Part shown: positions 15,078 to 22,000 of the stretch, in pieces
Layout of the letters: every line of letters begins with the position of its first letter
Position numbering within the stretch: position 1 is the stretch's first letter
Assembly: GCA_964513925.1 (NCBI GenBank)
Contig: CAZENR010000012.1
Coordinates: 1-42,355, forward strand
DNA: 42,355 nt
From: DAORHV01 sp964513925
GTDB taxonomy: Bacteria > Patescibacteriota > Gracilibacteria > Peribacterales > Peribacteraceae
Direction: 5' to 3'
Made by a program: the position numbers and the translations under genes
Notes under the pieces: model-generated
Database searches by the model: none
What the model was told of the DNA's origin: nothing
What the model saw: the letters and a program-made list of their open reading frames with translations, nothing else

Positions 15078-15986
15078 TTACGGGTTTGTCGGCTTCTCTT
15101 TCACGATCGGAGAAATTTGCGTGGTGACACCATTGACCTTGTATTCCACTTCCAGGCGGGCTGCAGTCGGGTTTGCGTTTATTGTCCTGCCTCCTGTTGC
15201 CACAGGCAGCGTTACCGCATCAATTTGCAGCGGCGTTGTTTGGTTGGCGGCGAATTGACGGATGATGATCTCCGTGACCGGAATTTCTGTGGTGTTGATT
15301 GCCGGGATGAAAATAGTGTTGTTCGTAATCGGGCGCTGGAAGTCGATGTTATTCAGGTGATCGCGTACGCGCTTCGTACGTTCGTTCATATCGATGGTCG
15401 GGAAGTCGGTCGAACTGACGGTCTGGCGTAATCGTTCCGGCAACACTGCTGCGGCCGTTCCTTGTCGATAGACGTCCAAGCCTGCTTTTCCAATACCTGC
15501 TGCCAGTCCGATGCCTGCGCCCCAAGTGAATGCTCCCGCACGGAACTTGCCGATGGCTTCTGCTTTTTCCCTGCTAAACATCCTGGTAATCCACTGTACC
15601 GGGAGCAGTGTTAAGGAAACGGCACCTCCAGCCACTGCACCAAGCACTGGCAGCCTAGCCCAGCCCGGGACAAGGTTCTGGTACGTCCAACGACCTACCT
15701 GCTCTCCCGTTTGCACGATTTGATCGTCGATATGCGCCACGTTCGCACGCATCTCCTCAATTTCCTTGTTGATGACATGGAATTCCGAGCGTGACTGCAA
15801 GTACTGCAACGCCCGAGTCACCTCTGCCCGGCGTCCGCTGCCGATCGCTGCATCCAGGAGCTTCTTATGGGCATCTAGGCCTTCGCCTGCGATCTTGCTT
15901 ACCTGATCGCTCAGCGTTCGGAGTGCTGTCTTGGTGGTTTCTGGCAGGCGGATGAGATCGCCTTCGCGTGGAATTTCTGGGGTCAT
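15078..15986 (-). CDS. Unknown protein, gene 4 of a four-gene cluster
   Basis: I do not recognise this 302-residue protein. The N-terminal ~100 residues are helical and charged (KTALRTLSDQVSKIAGEG...). A central hydrophobic Gly/Ala-rich part follows (VLGAVAGGAVSLTLLPV and AGAFTWGAGIGLAAGIG, about 115-165), which could enter or touch a membrane. The C-terminal ~90 residues are Thr/Asn/Ile-rich and probably beta strands (IPVTEIIIRQF, ARLEVEYKVNGVTT). There is no signal peptide. It lies 18 nt after the 628-residue gene and shares its helical-hydrophobic-beta plan. All cluster genes lack cysteine clusters and known catalytic motifs. Confidence 0.6.
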   Translation of the reverse strand: MTPEIPREGDLIRLPETTKTALRTLSDQVSKIAGEGLDAHKKLLDAAIGSGRRAEVTRALQYLQSRSEFHVINKEIEEMRANVAHIDDQIVQTGEQVGRWTYQNLVPGWARLPVLGAVAGGAVSLTLLPVQWITRMFSREKAEAIGKFRAGAFTWGAGIGLAAGIGKAGLDVYRQGTAAAVLPERLRQTVSSTDFPTIDMNERTKRVRDHLNNIDFQRPITNNTIFIPAINTTEIPVTEIIIRQFAANQTTPLQIDAVTLPVATGGRTINANPTAARLEVEYKVNGVTTQISPIVKEKPTNP

Positions 15987-16004
15987 AAAAAGGGGAGAAA
16001 AACG

Positions 16005-17891
16005 CTAGGTAGTAGGACGGATGGGCTGCATGGTCGCCAAGTTCAGTCGTGCGTTATTGCCGAGACTGTTCATGACCGCGGCCCAGCCGCCAGCCGTAAC
16101 GATGCGGTTGACGCTGTCGGGGTGCGTATTCAAGTCCACGCCGTTTTCGCGGCGCTCCAGAATAGGAATGTCGCGCGGGAGCATGCCGCTGTTAATAGTC
16201 ACCTGTTGCACGGCATCGTCTGCGGCTAGTTCCGAGAGTCGCTTGAGATCTGCGATGCGGGTTGTGGGGCGCACCACGAATTCGGTCTGGTTGATGATTT
16301 GCGCGTTCTCGCGGGTGCTGAGCGTAATTTTCGTCGCACGCGTTAGTTCGCGAATGGCAGTGTCGAACTGGCGCGCTTCGGCACTGGACGGGCTGCCGTT
16401 TTCCGCAAACCCTCCGGCGACTGCGGTGAATTCGGTGCTGTTTACCATTTCGTAGCTGCCGTTCGCGGCGGCGATCCTCAGCTTTGTGGCGTTCTGGAAG
16501 CGCGTAGACATGCCAACAAGCGTGCGTGCCTCGTTTGTTTGGGCAGCGCCGGTTTCATCGAAACTTCCCGATGGAACCACGTACTCGTTGGGGTTGATCA
16601 TTTCCAGGGTTCCCGAGGAAACGATGCGGATTTTGGCGGCGCGCGGGAATTTCTTTGCAGCGCCGATCAGCGTTTTCGCTTCGTTGGAAACAGGGTTGCC
16701 GATTGCATCGAAGTCGGCGGCCTGCTGCACTGCGGGAGCAGGCGCGATTCCCGTGACGGGGGCGGTGGAGACTGCAGGGGCTTCTGGCATCAAGCGGCCG
16801 GTAATGGATACCGACGTCGCATTGCCCTGCATTTGCACTTCGGTGCCGTTGGTGACGGCGTTCACCGTTCGCCCGATGCGTGCGCCGATGGCATTTTGCA
16901 AGCTTATGCGCTGTTCGGCAGCACGTTTGTCGGTAAGTTGCTTGCGTAGTGTTTCCAGGTTCACCAGTTCTGCTGCAGAGCCGAGTGACAACGTCCCCGT
17001 TATGCCGCTGTCACGCTGTAGTTTTACCCACGCCTGCACCATTGCCACCATATTCACCGGCTGGCTGGGTTGTCCTGGCTGTGCGGGTTGCACCGTGGCC
17101 TTCAGGCTTTGCCATGTCAGGTCGTCAATCGTCGGTATGGCGCATGTGACGGCGTTCGCGCGTAATGCCGCCTGGAAGGCGCGTTCCGCCTCACGGCGCA
17201 TCATGCGATCTCTGCGGCTTTCTGGCGTGCTCCCCATGAGTCCTGCTACAAAACTGATTGGCGCCGAAAGCACGGAACCTCCCGGTAAGCGGCTGAGCAT
17301 TTCGGGTGCCGCGATAACGGAATCCATAATCCGTTCTCCTGCCTGCGCAATCATCGTTGCAAACGTATTTGCTTGAGTCTGTGCTACCACGGACTGCGCC
17401 TGTGTGGCAGGCCGCCCCGTGAACATACTGACGATACGCGTGCTTAAGCCGCCCAGTATTCCCGTGAGAAAGCCTGGAACTTGCGGTTGCTGCGGAGCTG
17501 TCGGAGTGACAGGCGCCATGGCCGGACGCGTGAGCAGGCTGTGAACCCATCCCAAGCGGTTTTCTAAATCCTTCAGCGCCTTTTCGGTGCCCGGATCCTG
17601 CGTGGTGAGTACCGTGCTGCGAAGTGTTGCCAGCTGGCGCGCAAACTCCTTCTTTACCTCGTCGGTGATTCGGCTCATGGGCTCTTGCTGCAGCGCGAAG
17701 GCTAATGCCTCCAGCTGCGCATGAGACTGCGTGCGTACTGCCGACAACAGCTCATTCACGTTCGATGGCGCAATACGCGCGAGCAGACTTTGCGCATTTT
17801 TCACATCTGTCTCCGGCGGGCGAGCCGCTGCCGGCCCCGGAGGGAGCAATCCATCTAGACGTGAGCCGATGTTGGTTGTGTTTGTGGACAT
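16005..17891 (-). CDS. Unknown 628-residue protein with three ~50-residue repeats, gene 3 of the cluster
   Basis: The family is not recognised. The N-terminal third is helical (SLLARIAPSNVNELLSAV...). It contains two hydrophobic Gly-rich segments (FLTGILGGLSTRIVSMF and LSAPISFVAGLMG) and a Pro/Gln linker. Residues ~394-545 hold three tandem repeats starting at 394, 444 and 495. Each has F-x-x-x-G-x-x-x-S/T-x-E-A-(K/R), then F-x-x-A-(T)-K-I/L-R/T-I/L, and ends E-M/I-I/V-N-x-x-E-(F/Y)-V/T-V. The C-terminal part continues in strand-rich style (VQQVTINSGMLPRDIPIL). No signal peptide is seen. It starts 6 nt downstream of the previous gene. A scaffold or surface role would fit the repeats but is only a guess. 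Confidence 0.65.
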   Translation of the reverse strand: MSTNTTNIGSRLDGLLPPGPAAARPPETDVKNAQSLLARIAPSNVNELLSAVRTQSHAQLEALAFALQQEPMSRITDEVKKEFARQLATLRSTVLTTQDPGTEKALKDLENRLGWVHSLLTRPAMAPVTPTAPQQPQVPGFLTGILGGLSTRIVSMFTGRPATQAQSVVAQTQANTFATMIAQAGERIMDSVIAAPEMLSRLPGGSVLSAPISFVAGLMGSTPESRRDRMMRREAERAFQAALRANAVTCAIPTIDDLTWQSLKATVQPAQPGQPSQPVNMVAMVQAWVKLQRDSGITGTLSLGSAAELVNLETLRKQLTDKRAAEQRISLQNAIGARIGRTVNAVTNGTEVQMQGNATSVSITGRLMPEAPAVSTAPVTGIAPAPAVQQAADFDAIGNPVSNEAKTLIGAAKKFPRAAKIRIVSSGTLEMINPNEYVVPSGSFDETGAAQTNEARTLVGMSTRFQNATKLRIAAANGSYEMVNSTEFTAVAGGFAENGSPSSAEARQFDTAIRELTRATKITLSTRENAQIINQTEFVVRPTTRIADLKRLSELAADDAVQQVTINSGMLPRDIPILERRENGVDLNTHPDSVNRIVTAGGWAAVMNSLGNNARLNLATMQPIRPTT

Positions 17892-17897
17892 GAAGGC

Positions 17898-19112
17898 TTA
17901 GATACGACTGAATTCCAACGTGACGTTGTCGACTGTGACGCGCTTGGGGTTTGCGTTGGAATCGAGTGCAGTTTTGATGTCTTGCGCTCGTACGGTTTTC
18001 GTAAGATCCGTTGTTCCCTGACGCGTTTTTACCGTCAGCTGTTCTACGGCTCCCGAAGCCGGGCGCACGGGGGTTACCTCTACCACGCTGGCGGAGTCGT
18101 TGCCGTGCTTGGCTGTGGCTTTATAGGTGTCCGATCCTTTCTGGACGCGGAATTCGTTGTTTGCAAAACTCATCTGCATGTCCTGAATGTTCTCGGCATT
18201 GGCGCCAAGCGGACGGTTTTGGTCAGCCGCTTCTTTCTTCTTGGCGTCTTGCTCGCTTGTGGTTGGCGCGGTGACGGGCGTAGAGGTCGGCGCAGTGATG
18301 CCGAGCACTGTCTCCAGCGTGACTGTCTCATTCGGGATCGGCTGACCGGCCTGCTGTGCCAATGCTTTGTTTGCAGCCTGGCCGACGAGGGCCTGAATGT
18401 ACTGCTCTTTCACTGCATCTGGCCCGCCGCGGGCGCGAATGCGCTTTGCTATTTCTTGATTTTGCATTTTCAACTTCATGAGCGGCTCCCACTGCGCTTC
18501 GACCCTGGTGCGAATGGCGAACTCCTGCGCGCCTGGGACGAATGCGAATTTTTCGGCGATGTTTGCAAACATGCCTCGGATGGCATTGAGCAAGAAAGGC
18601 TTGGCCTGGCGCAGCATTGCAGGCGGAATCGGCAACTGGCTCGTCTCGATAAAGCCGTCGATAATGCTGCTGAGCTGCTGCTCGGCACGCTGTACCAAAT
18701 TCGTAGCCGGGCTGATGGGTGACTGACCTTCAATTTCGCGACGCAGGTTTGTCTGCTGTGTACTGAGCGTGTTTTCTCGTCCGTTGATCAAGTTGTTGAT
18801 GAACTCCGCCGATTGCTTGTCACTGAACTCGTTTGCGATCTCCTTTTGCAAATCCTGGGGTAGCTCCCGGGTTACCGGGTCCAGCAATTGCGTCAGCGTA
18901 CCCAGCACCTCGTTCTGGCGCTTCTGGATTTGATCCGCAAGCTCCTTGATGCGCTTCTCGTTTCGCTCCGGACGCTGCTGCTCGTCGGCATGGGCGCGAA
19001 CATCACTCATCAGTGTTCGCAACTGCTGCTTGAACTGCTTGCGTGCTTGCTCACGCTCGTTACTACGCGGTGCACGTTCTGGTCCGCCGAGGGAGAATTC
19101 TGGGGTTTGCAT
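17898..19112 (-). CDS. Unknown protein with long coiled coil, gene 2 of the cluster
   Basis: I do not recognise this 404-residue protein. Residues ~15-135 are rich in Gln, Arg, Glu and Lys with heptad-like spacing (QFKQQLRTLMSDVRAHADEQQ), predicting a coiled coil. A mildly hydrophobic amphipathic stretch follows (PFLLNAIRGMFANIAEKFAFVPG, about 165-190), then a Thr/Pro linker (~270-290). The C-terminal ~100 residues are likely beta strands (EFRVQKGSDTYKATAK, KRVTVDNVTLEFSRI). It shares the helical, hydrophobic, beta layout with the next two genes. It lies 30 nt after the small first gene and 6 nt before gene 3. Confidence 0.62.
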   Translation of the reverse strand: MQTPEFSLGGPERAPRSNEREQARKQFKQQLRTLMSDVRAHADEQQRPERNEKRIKELADQIQKRQNEVLGTLTQLLDPVTRELPQDLQKEIANEFSDKQSAEFINNLINGRENTLSTQQTNLRREIEGQSPISPATNLVQRAEQQLSSIIDGFIETSQLPIPPAMLRQAKPFLLNAIRGMFANIAEKFAFVPGAQEFAIRTRVEAQWEPLMKLKMQNQEIAKRIRARGGPDAVKEQYIQALVGQAANKALAQQAGQPIPNETVTLETVLGITAPTSTPVTAPTTSEQDAKKKEAADQNRPLGANAENIQDMQMSFANNEFRVQKGSDTYKATAKHGNDSASVVEVTPVRPASGAVEQLTVKTRQGTTDLTKTVRAQDIKTALDSNANPKRVTVDNVTLEFSRI

Positions 19113-19142
19113 GGTCGTACGAGGGGAGTGGGTAGAGGTGTG

Positions 19143-19373
19143 TTACGCGGTCGTGAGTTTTTGCTGACAGAGCTTGGCTGCCCGGTCGATCATCGTCAGA
19201 TATCCCTCCATTTGCTGCGTCCAGACGATATCCAGCGCTTCGGTCAGGATGCGATCCAACTTCATGCATTGCTCCTGGTTCATGGTGGGCAGCTTGGCCA
19301 GCCAATACGCCCGTTCCTGCTCCGTGAGCAGGCGGCTTTCGGTTACTTTCCGCTGGAGGGACGCGGTATCCAT
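19143..19373 (-). CDS. Small helical unknown protein, first gene of the cluster
   Basis: This 76-residue all-helical soluble protein (SLQRKVTESRLLTEQERAYW, TEALDIVWTQQMEGYLTMI) has no recognised family. The ATG at 19373 is preceded by a 25-nt leader and a consensus TATAAT box at 19406-19411. Its size and position suggest an accessory or chaperone-like partner of the larger products, by context only. Confidence 0.6.
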   Translation of the reverse strand: MDTASLQRKVTESRLLTEQERAYWLAKLPTMNQEQCMKLDRILTEALDIVWTQQMEGYLTMIDRAAKLCQQKLTTA

Positions 19374-19405
19374 GGAGTGGTATTTGGGTGTGAATGTTTC
19401 TTCCT

Positions 19406-19434
19406 ATTATACCTCAAAAATCGCTTTTTCGGAA
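19406..19434 (-). promoter_or_regulatory. Promoter of the four-gene unknown cluster
   Basis: On the minus strand a perfect TATAAT (19411-19406) lies 17 nt downstream of TTCCGA (19434-19429). A TTTTTGAGG run precedes the -10 box. The predicted start is near 19399, about 25 nt before the first ATG. It is one of only two consensus TATAAT boxes I noted in the window, which suggests strong expression. Confidence 0.65.
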
Positions 19435-19526
19435 GAGAGGGGTTTGTGCGCATATATGGCAGTTCGCGCAATGGACAGAATCATGCCATCTGCTATGCTC
19501 ACCACACATCGTTTCCCGCTCCCATC

Positions 19527-19883
19527 ATGCATGTTGAACACTTCGAAAAAGGTATCCGTTACAACGACCAAGAACTGCTTCTGCTAGCCAAGAAAATCGG
19601 TCGCTTGGCCACGTATTGCCAGCGCCTGAAAGACGAGGGCTCTTCCATTCGCGTCGAGGCTGAAAAGCGCGACACCAAGAAAGACCGCGACCAGGTGAAG
19701 GTGATGATTACGGTGCACCTCCCCGGCACAGTGCTGCGCGCCGAATCCCGCAAGTTCAAGGCCTTGGACGCTGTGGACAGCTGCATGGAAAAGCTGGAGA
19801 GCCAAATCAAGCGCTACAAGGAAAAGCACACCGGACGCGCACGTGCTCACAAGATGAAGCGCAGCAAGGCCATTGAAGAGTAA
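19527..19883 (+). CDS. hpf: Ribosome hibernation promoting factor (HPF/RaiA, S30AE)
   Basis: This 118-residue protein matches the short-form S30AE domain. RYNDQELLLLAKKIGRLATYCQRL forms the first helix, RVEAEKRDTKKDRDQVKVMITVHLP the central strands, and ALDAVDSCMEKLESQIKRYKEKH the second helix with a basic tail. Family members bind the decoding site of the 30S subunit and hold ribosomes inactive in stationary phase. Lack of the C-terminal dimerisation domain makes it a short HPF/YfiA type. The promoter is TGGACA (19472-19477), 16 nt, TATGCT (19494-19499). A terminator follows at 19908. The next unit downstream is a structured RNA region that may also act in growth arrest. Confidence 0.85.
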   Translation: MHVEHFEKGIRYNDQELLLLAKKIGRLATYCQRLKDEGSSIRVEAEKRDTKKDRDQVKVMITVHLPGTVLRAESRKFKALDAVDSCMEKLESQIKRYKEKHTGRARAHKMKRSKAIEE

Positions 19884-19907
19884 TAGGTGATCTCTTTGAC
19901 AGTATAC

Positions 19908-19930
19908 AAGGCGGCCAAGCCGCCTTTTTT
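19908..19930 (+). terminator. Intrinsic terminator of hpf
   Basis: AAGGCGGC and GCCGCCTT pair around CAA (19908-19926), followed by T residues to 19930. The minus strand lacks a T run, so it acts on the plus strand only. Confidence 0.88.
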
Positions 19931-19962
19931 GTACTCAGAAAAGCGCAAGCTAATACATTCTC

Positions 19963-20292
19963 CACTTTTTTGAAAACGTGGAGCAAAAACAGTCGCGTTG
20001 TGAGTCGGCTGGCCAGCGCTCAACGCGCCTTACAAGGCTAAAACGTTCAGACTCGCCATGCTGCGGCATGACTCAGACATATGGACGTTTTCACGCCTTG
20101 TTTCGGCGGGAGCTTCGGCTCACCGACTCAGCGCGACACCCCCCGTGCCCAACAGCCAGACAAGAACGAAGGACAAAGATCTGAAATTTGAATCCTGCTG
20201 TAGATTCCAAAATCGACGAAGGCAGGCTTTGCCTGCCTGGAGCCGCACAATTTTGGGGAGAGTTCGCGAGAGGGGCTTTTGCCCCTTTCGCG
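19963..20292 (+). ncRNA. Putative structured non-coding RNA with 6S-like 5' part
   Basis: No gene with protein-like codon use occupies this stretch, but it is dense in base pairing. A 15-pair stem joins 19992-20008 and 20123-20137. Inside is an asymmetric open region (20009-20032 and 20101-20122) whose 3' side carries a GAGC-TTCG-GCTC hairpin (20110-20121). A second long stem joins 20033-20048 and 20083-20100, capped by CATGC-TGCG-GCATG (20057-20070). Closing stem, central bubble with a 3' hairpin and a long terminal stem is the plan of 6S RNA. More hairpins follow (20220-20238, 20265-20292). A promoter-like TTTGTA, 17 nt, TAATAC lies at 19928-19956. It lies between two terminators. Identity as 6S RNA is inference; RNase P RNA and tmRNA motifs are absent. 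Confidence 0.5.
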
Positions 20293-20294
20293 TT

Positions 20295-20320
20295 AAAAAA
20301 ACGGCCCGAAGGCCGTTTTG
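20295..20320. terminator. Bidirectional intrinsic terminator
   Basis: ACGGCC (20301-20306) pairs with GGCCGT (20311-20316) around CGAA, extended by A-T pairs on both sides. The minus strand has a seven-T run (20301-20295) and ends the rplY transcript; the plus strand has TTTT (20316-20319) and could end the structured RNA. Confidence 0.85.
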
Positions 20321-20342
20321 ATTTCTGGTATGGAGCTTAGCC

Positions 20343-21059
20343 TTACTTCTTTGCCGGCTTGGCATCTGCTGCCTTGGCATCCTTCTTGTCGCCCGCGGCT
20401 GCAGGAGCTGCGGCTGCAGGAGCTGCGCCATCGGCTGCAGGAGCTGCGCCATCGGCGGCTGCACCCTCGGCACCAGCGGCGGGAGTGGCAACAACTTCTT
20501 CTTCCTTGCGCGGCTCTTGAACAGTAATGATGACGGTTTCTGCATTGTCCACCGCGGTTACGCCCTGCGGCATGGCCAACGATGCGACGGTGATGGAATC
20601 GCGGAACTCCTTCAGGGAGGCCAAATCCACCACGAACTTCTCCGGAATGTCGGCAGGCAGACATTGTACGGTTACCTCGCCGTGCACGGTTACCAGAATG
20701 CCGCCCAGATCCTTTACCGCAGGGGCAACACCCTCAAACGATACCGGAACGCGCGTGGTGACCTTCTTCGTCATATCCACGGCGTAGAAGTCTACGTGCT
20801 CGTATGCGCCCGACACTGGCTCGTAGCTGATGGCATGGATCAGCGTGGGAATCTTCTTGCCGTCCAACTCCACTTCCACCAGCGTGTTTTCGCCGGCTTT
20901 CATGTAGACGTTGTGCAGCTCCTTCGTCTTGCAGACGATGCTGGTGCTTTCAGTTTTACTGCCGTACACCACGCCCGGAACCTCTCCGGCTTTGCGGAGA
21001 TTCTTGGCGCTGACATCGGCCGGCCGCTTGTTCACGGCAAGAGTGATCTTTTGCTTCAT
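20343..21059 (-). CDS. rplY: Ribosomal protein L25 (long, CTC-type)
   Basis: This 238-residue protein has the L25/TL5 N-terminal domain that binds 5S rRNA (KITLAVNKRPADVSAKNLRKAG, VPGVVYG). The long-form C-terminal beta domain follows (PVSFEGVAPAVKDLGGIL, CLPADIPEKFVVDL). It ends in a low-complexity tail of Ala, Pro, Gly and Lys with repeated GAAPAADGAAPAA. CTC-type L25 is linked to general stress in other bacteria. The ATG at 21059 lies 9 nt after a TACCCT -10 box, so the mRNA should be leaderless. The bidirectional terminator at 20295-20320 lies 23 nt after the stop. Confidence 0.93.
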   Translation of the reverse strand: MKQKITLAVNKRPADVSAKNLRKAGEVPGVVYGSKTESTSIVCKTKELHNVYMKAGENTLVEVELDGKKIPTLIHAISYEPVSGAYEHVDFYAVDMTKKVTTRVPVSFEGVAPAVKDLGGILVTVHGEVTVQCLPADIPEKFVVDLASLKEFRDSITVASLAMPQGVTAVDNAETVIITVQEPRKEEEVVATPAAGAEGAAADGAAPAADGAAPAAAAPAAAGDKKDAKAADAKPAKK

Positions 21060-21068
21060 AGCTGGCAC

Positions 21069-21097
21069 AGGGTAGGGATTCCGGCGGCTCCGGTCAA
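21069..21097 (-). promoter_or_regulatory. Promoter of rplY, giving a leaderless mRNA
   Basis: On the minus strand TTGACC (21097-21092), a 17-nt spacer and TACCCT (21074-21069) are followed after 9 nt by the ATG at 21059. The expected start site falls at or within 2-3 nt of the ATG. This is the clearest case in the window of a full promoter placed directly on a start codon. Confidence 0.72.
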
Positions 21098-21130
21098 TGC
21101 AATTTGACCAGCCCGTTTTGGCGACGTGCA

Positions 21131-21937
21131 TTACGCGGCGGTGGGCGTGCGTGCGCCAAGCCACTTCCAGAAGTACTTGATGGCACTTATTGCATGAATT
21201 CTGGTTGTTTTGCGCGTGAGAAGCGAGAAGACACTGCTGCCGCTTAAGCGCTGGCGGCGGTCCAGCACCCGAATATCGGGGACATAGAGGACCTTTTTGC
21301 CCGCGACCCAGGTGCGTCGGCATAGGTCGATATCTTCAAAGAAAAGGAAGAAGCGGTCATCAAACCCTCCGAGAGATGCATAGAAATCGCTACGCATCAG
21401 CAAGCAGGCGCCTACCAGCCAATCCACCGGGTGCACCCCTGTGCGCTTGGCGTGCATATCGGCATCGTATTTTGCCTGCCATGCTTTTCCGAACAGGCGC
21501 TTGCGGAACAAATCCGCTATGGAAGGAAACGGTCTGGCTGACGGTCGAAACGATCCGTCGGCATACACCAATCCCGGTCCGACGATGCCCGCGTCGCTTC
21601 GGTTGCTGAACACGGCGAGCATCTGCTCCAGCGCCTGCGGCGGCAGTGTGTTGTCCGGATTCACAATGAGCACGAATTCCCCCGCAGCGTGGCGAAACCC
21701 CGCATTATTGCCGCGGCCGTAGCCGATATTGTCGGATGTTTCGATCATCTTCACGCCCGGTACGTTGTTCCATCTGGCACGGAGCCAGCCGATGGATTCG
21801 TCGTCAGAATGGTTGTCGATGATCAATATCTCGAGCCGATCGGCAATGGTTTGCTTGAGCAGCGCCTGCACGCACTGGTGGGTATCGCGAGGGGAGCGGT
21901 AGTTCAAGACGAGGGCCGATACCAACGGTCGAGTCAT
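21131..21937 (-). CDS. Family 2 glycosyltransferase (rhamnosyltransferase-like)
   Basis: This 268-residue GT-A glycosyltransferase opens with VSALVLNYRSPRDTHQCVQALL and has the donor-site acids in ILIIDNHSDDES. It continues with the NIGYGRGNNAGFRHA loop, the DXD-equivalent LIVNPDNTL, and GACLLMRSDFYASLGGFDDRFFLFFEDIDLCRR, where the ED acts as catalytic base region. This pattern is typical of WbbL-like rhamnosyltransferases that build surface polysaccharides. No membrane segment is present. The ATG at 21937 is chosen because it starts the first strand; an ATG further upstream (21973) would overlap the uvrC promoter. It is divergent from uvrC with 63 nt between. Confidence 0.88.
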   Translation of the reverse strand: MTRPLVSALVLNYRSPRDTHQCVQALLKQTIADRLEILIIDNHSDDESIGWLRARWNNVPGVKMIETSDNIGYGRGNNAGFRHAAGEFVLIVNPDNTLPPQALEQMLAVFSNRSDAGIVGPGLVYADGSFRPSARPFPSIADLFRKRLFGKAWQAKYDADMHAKRTGVHPVDWLVGACLLMRSDFYASLGGFDDRFFLFFEDIDLCRRTWVAGKKVLYVPDIRVLDRRQRLSGSSVFSLLTRKTTRIHAISAIKYFWKWLGARTPTAA

Positions 21938-22000
21938 GACAAGCACGCTACCGTCTTCCGTAGCAGCAAACAAGCGATCGACTTACGCTAGAATGTCTCC

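Noticed and set aside
19963..20292. RNase P RNA or tmRNA
   Set aside because: Neither strand has the GAGGAAAG and ACAGA-type conserved cores of RNase P, and there is no tRNA-like 3' end or tag frame for tmRNA.
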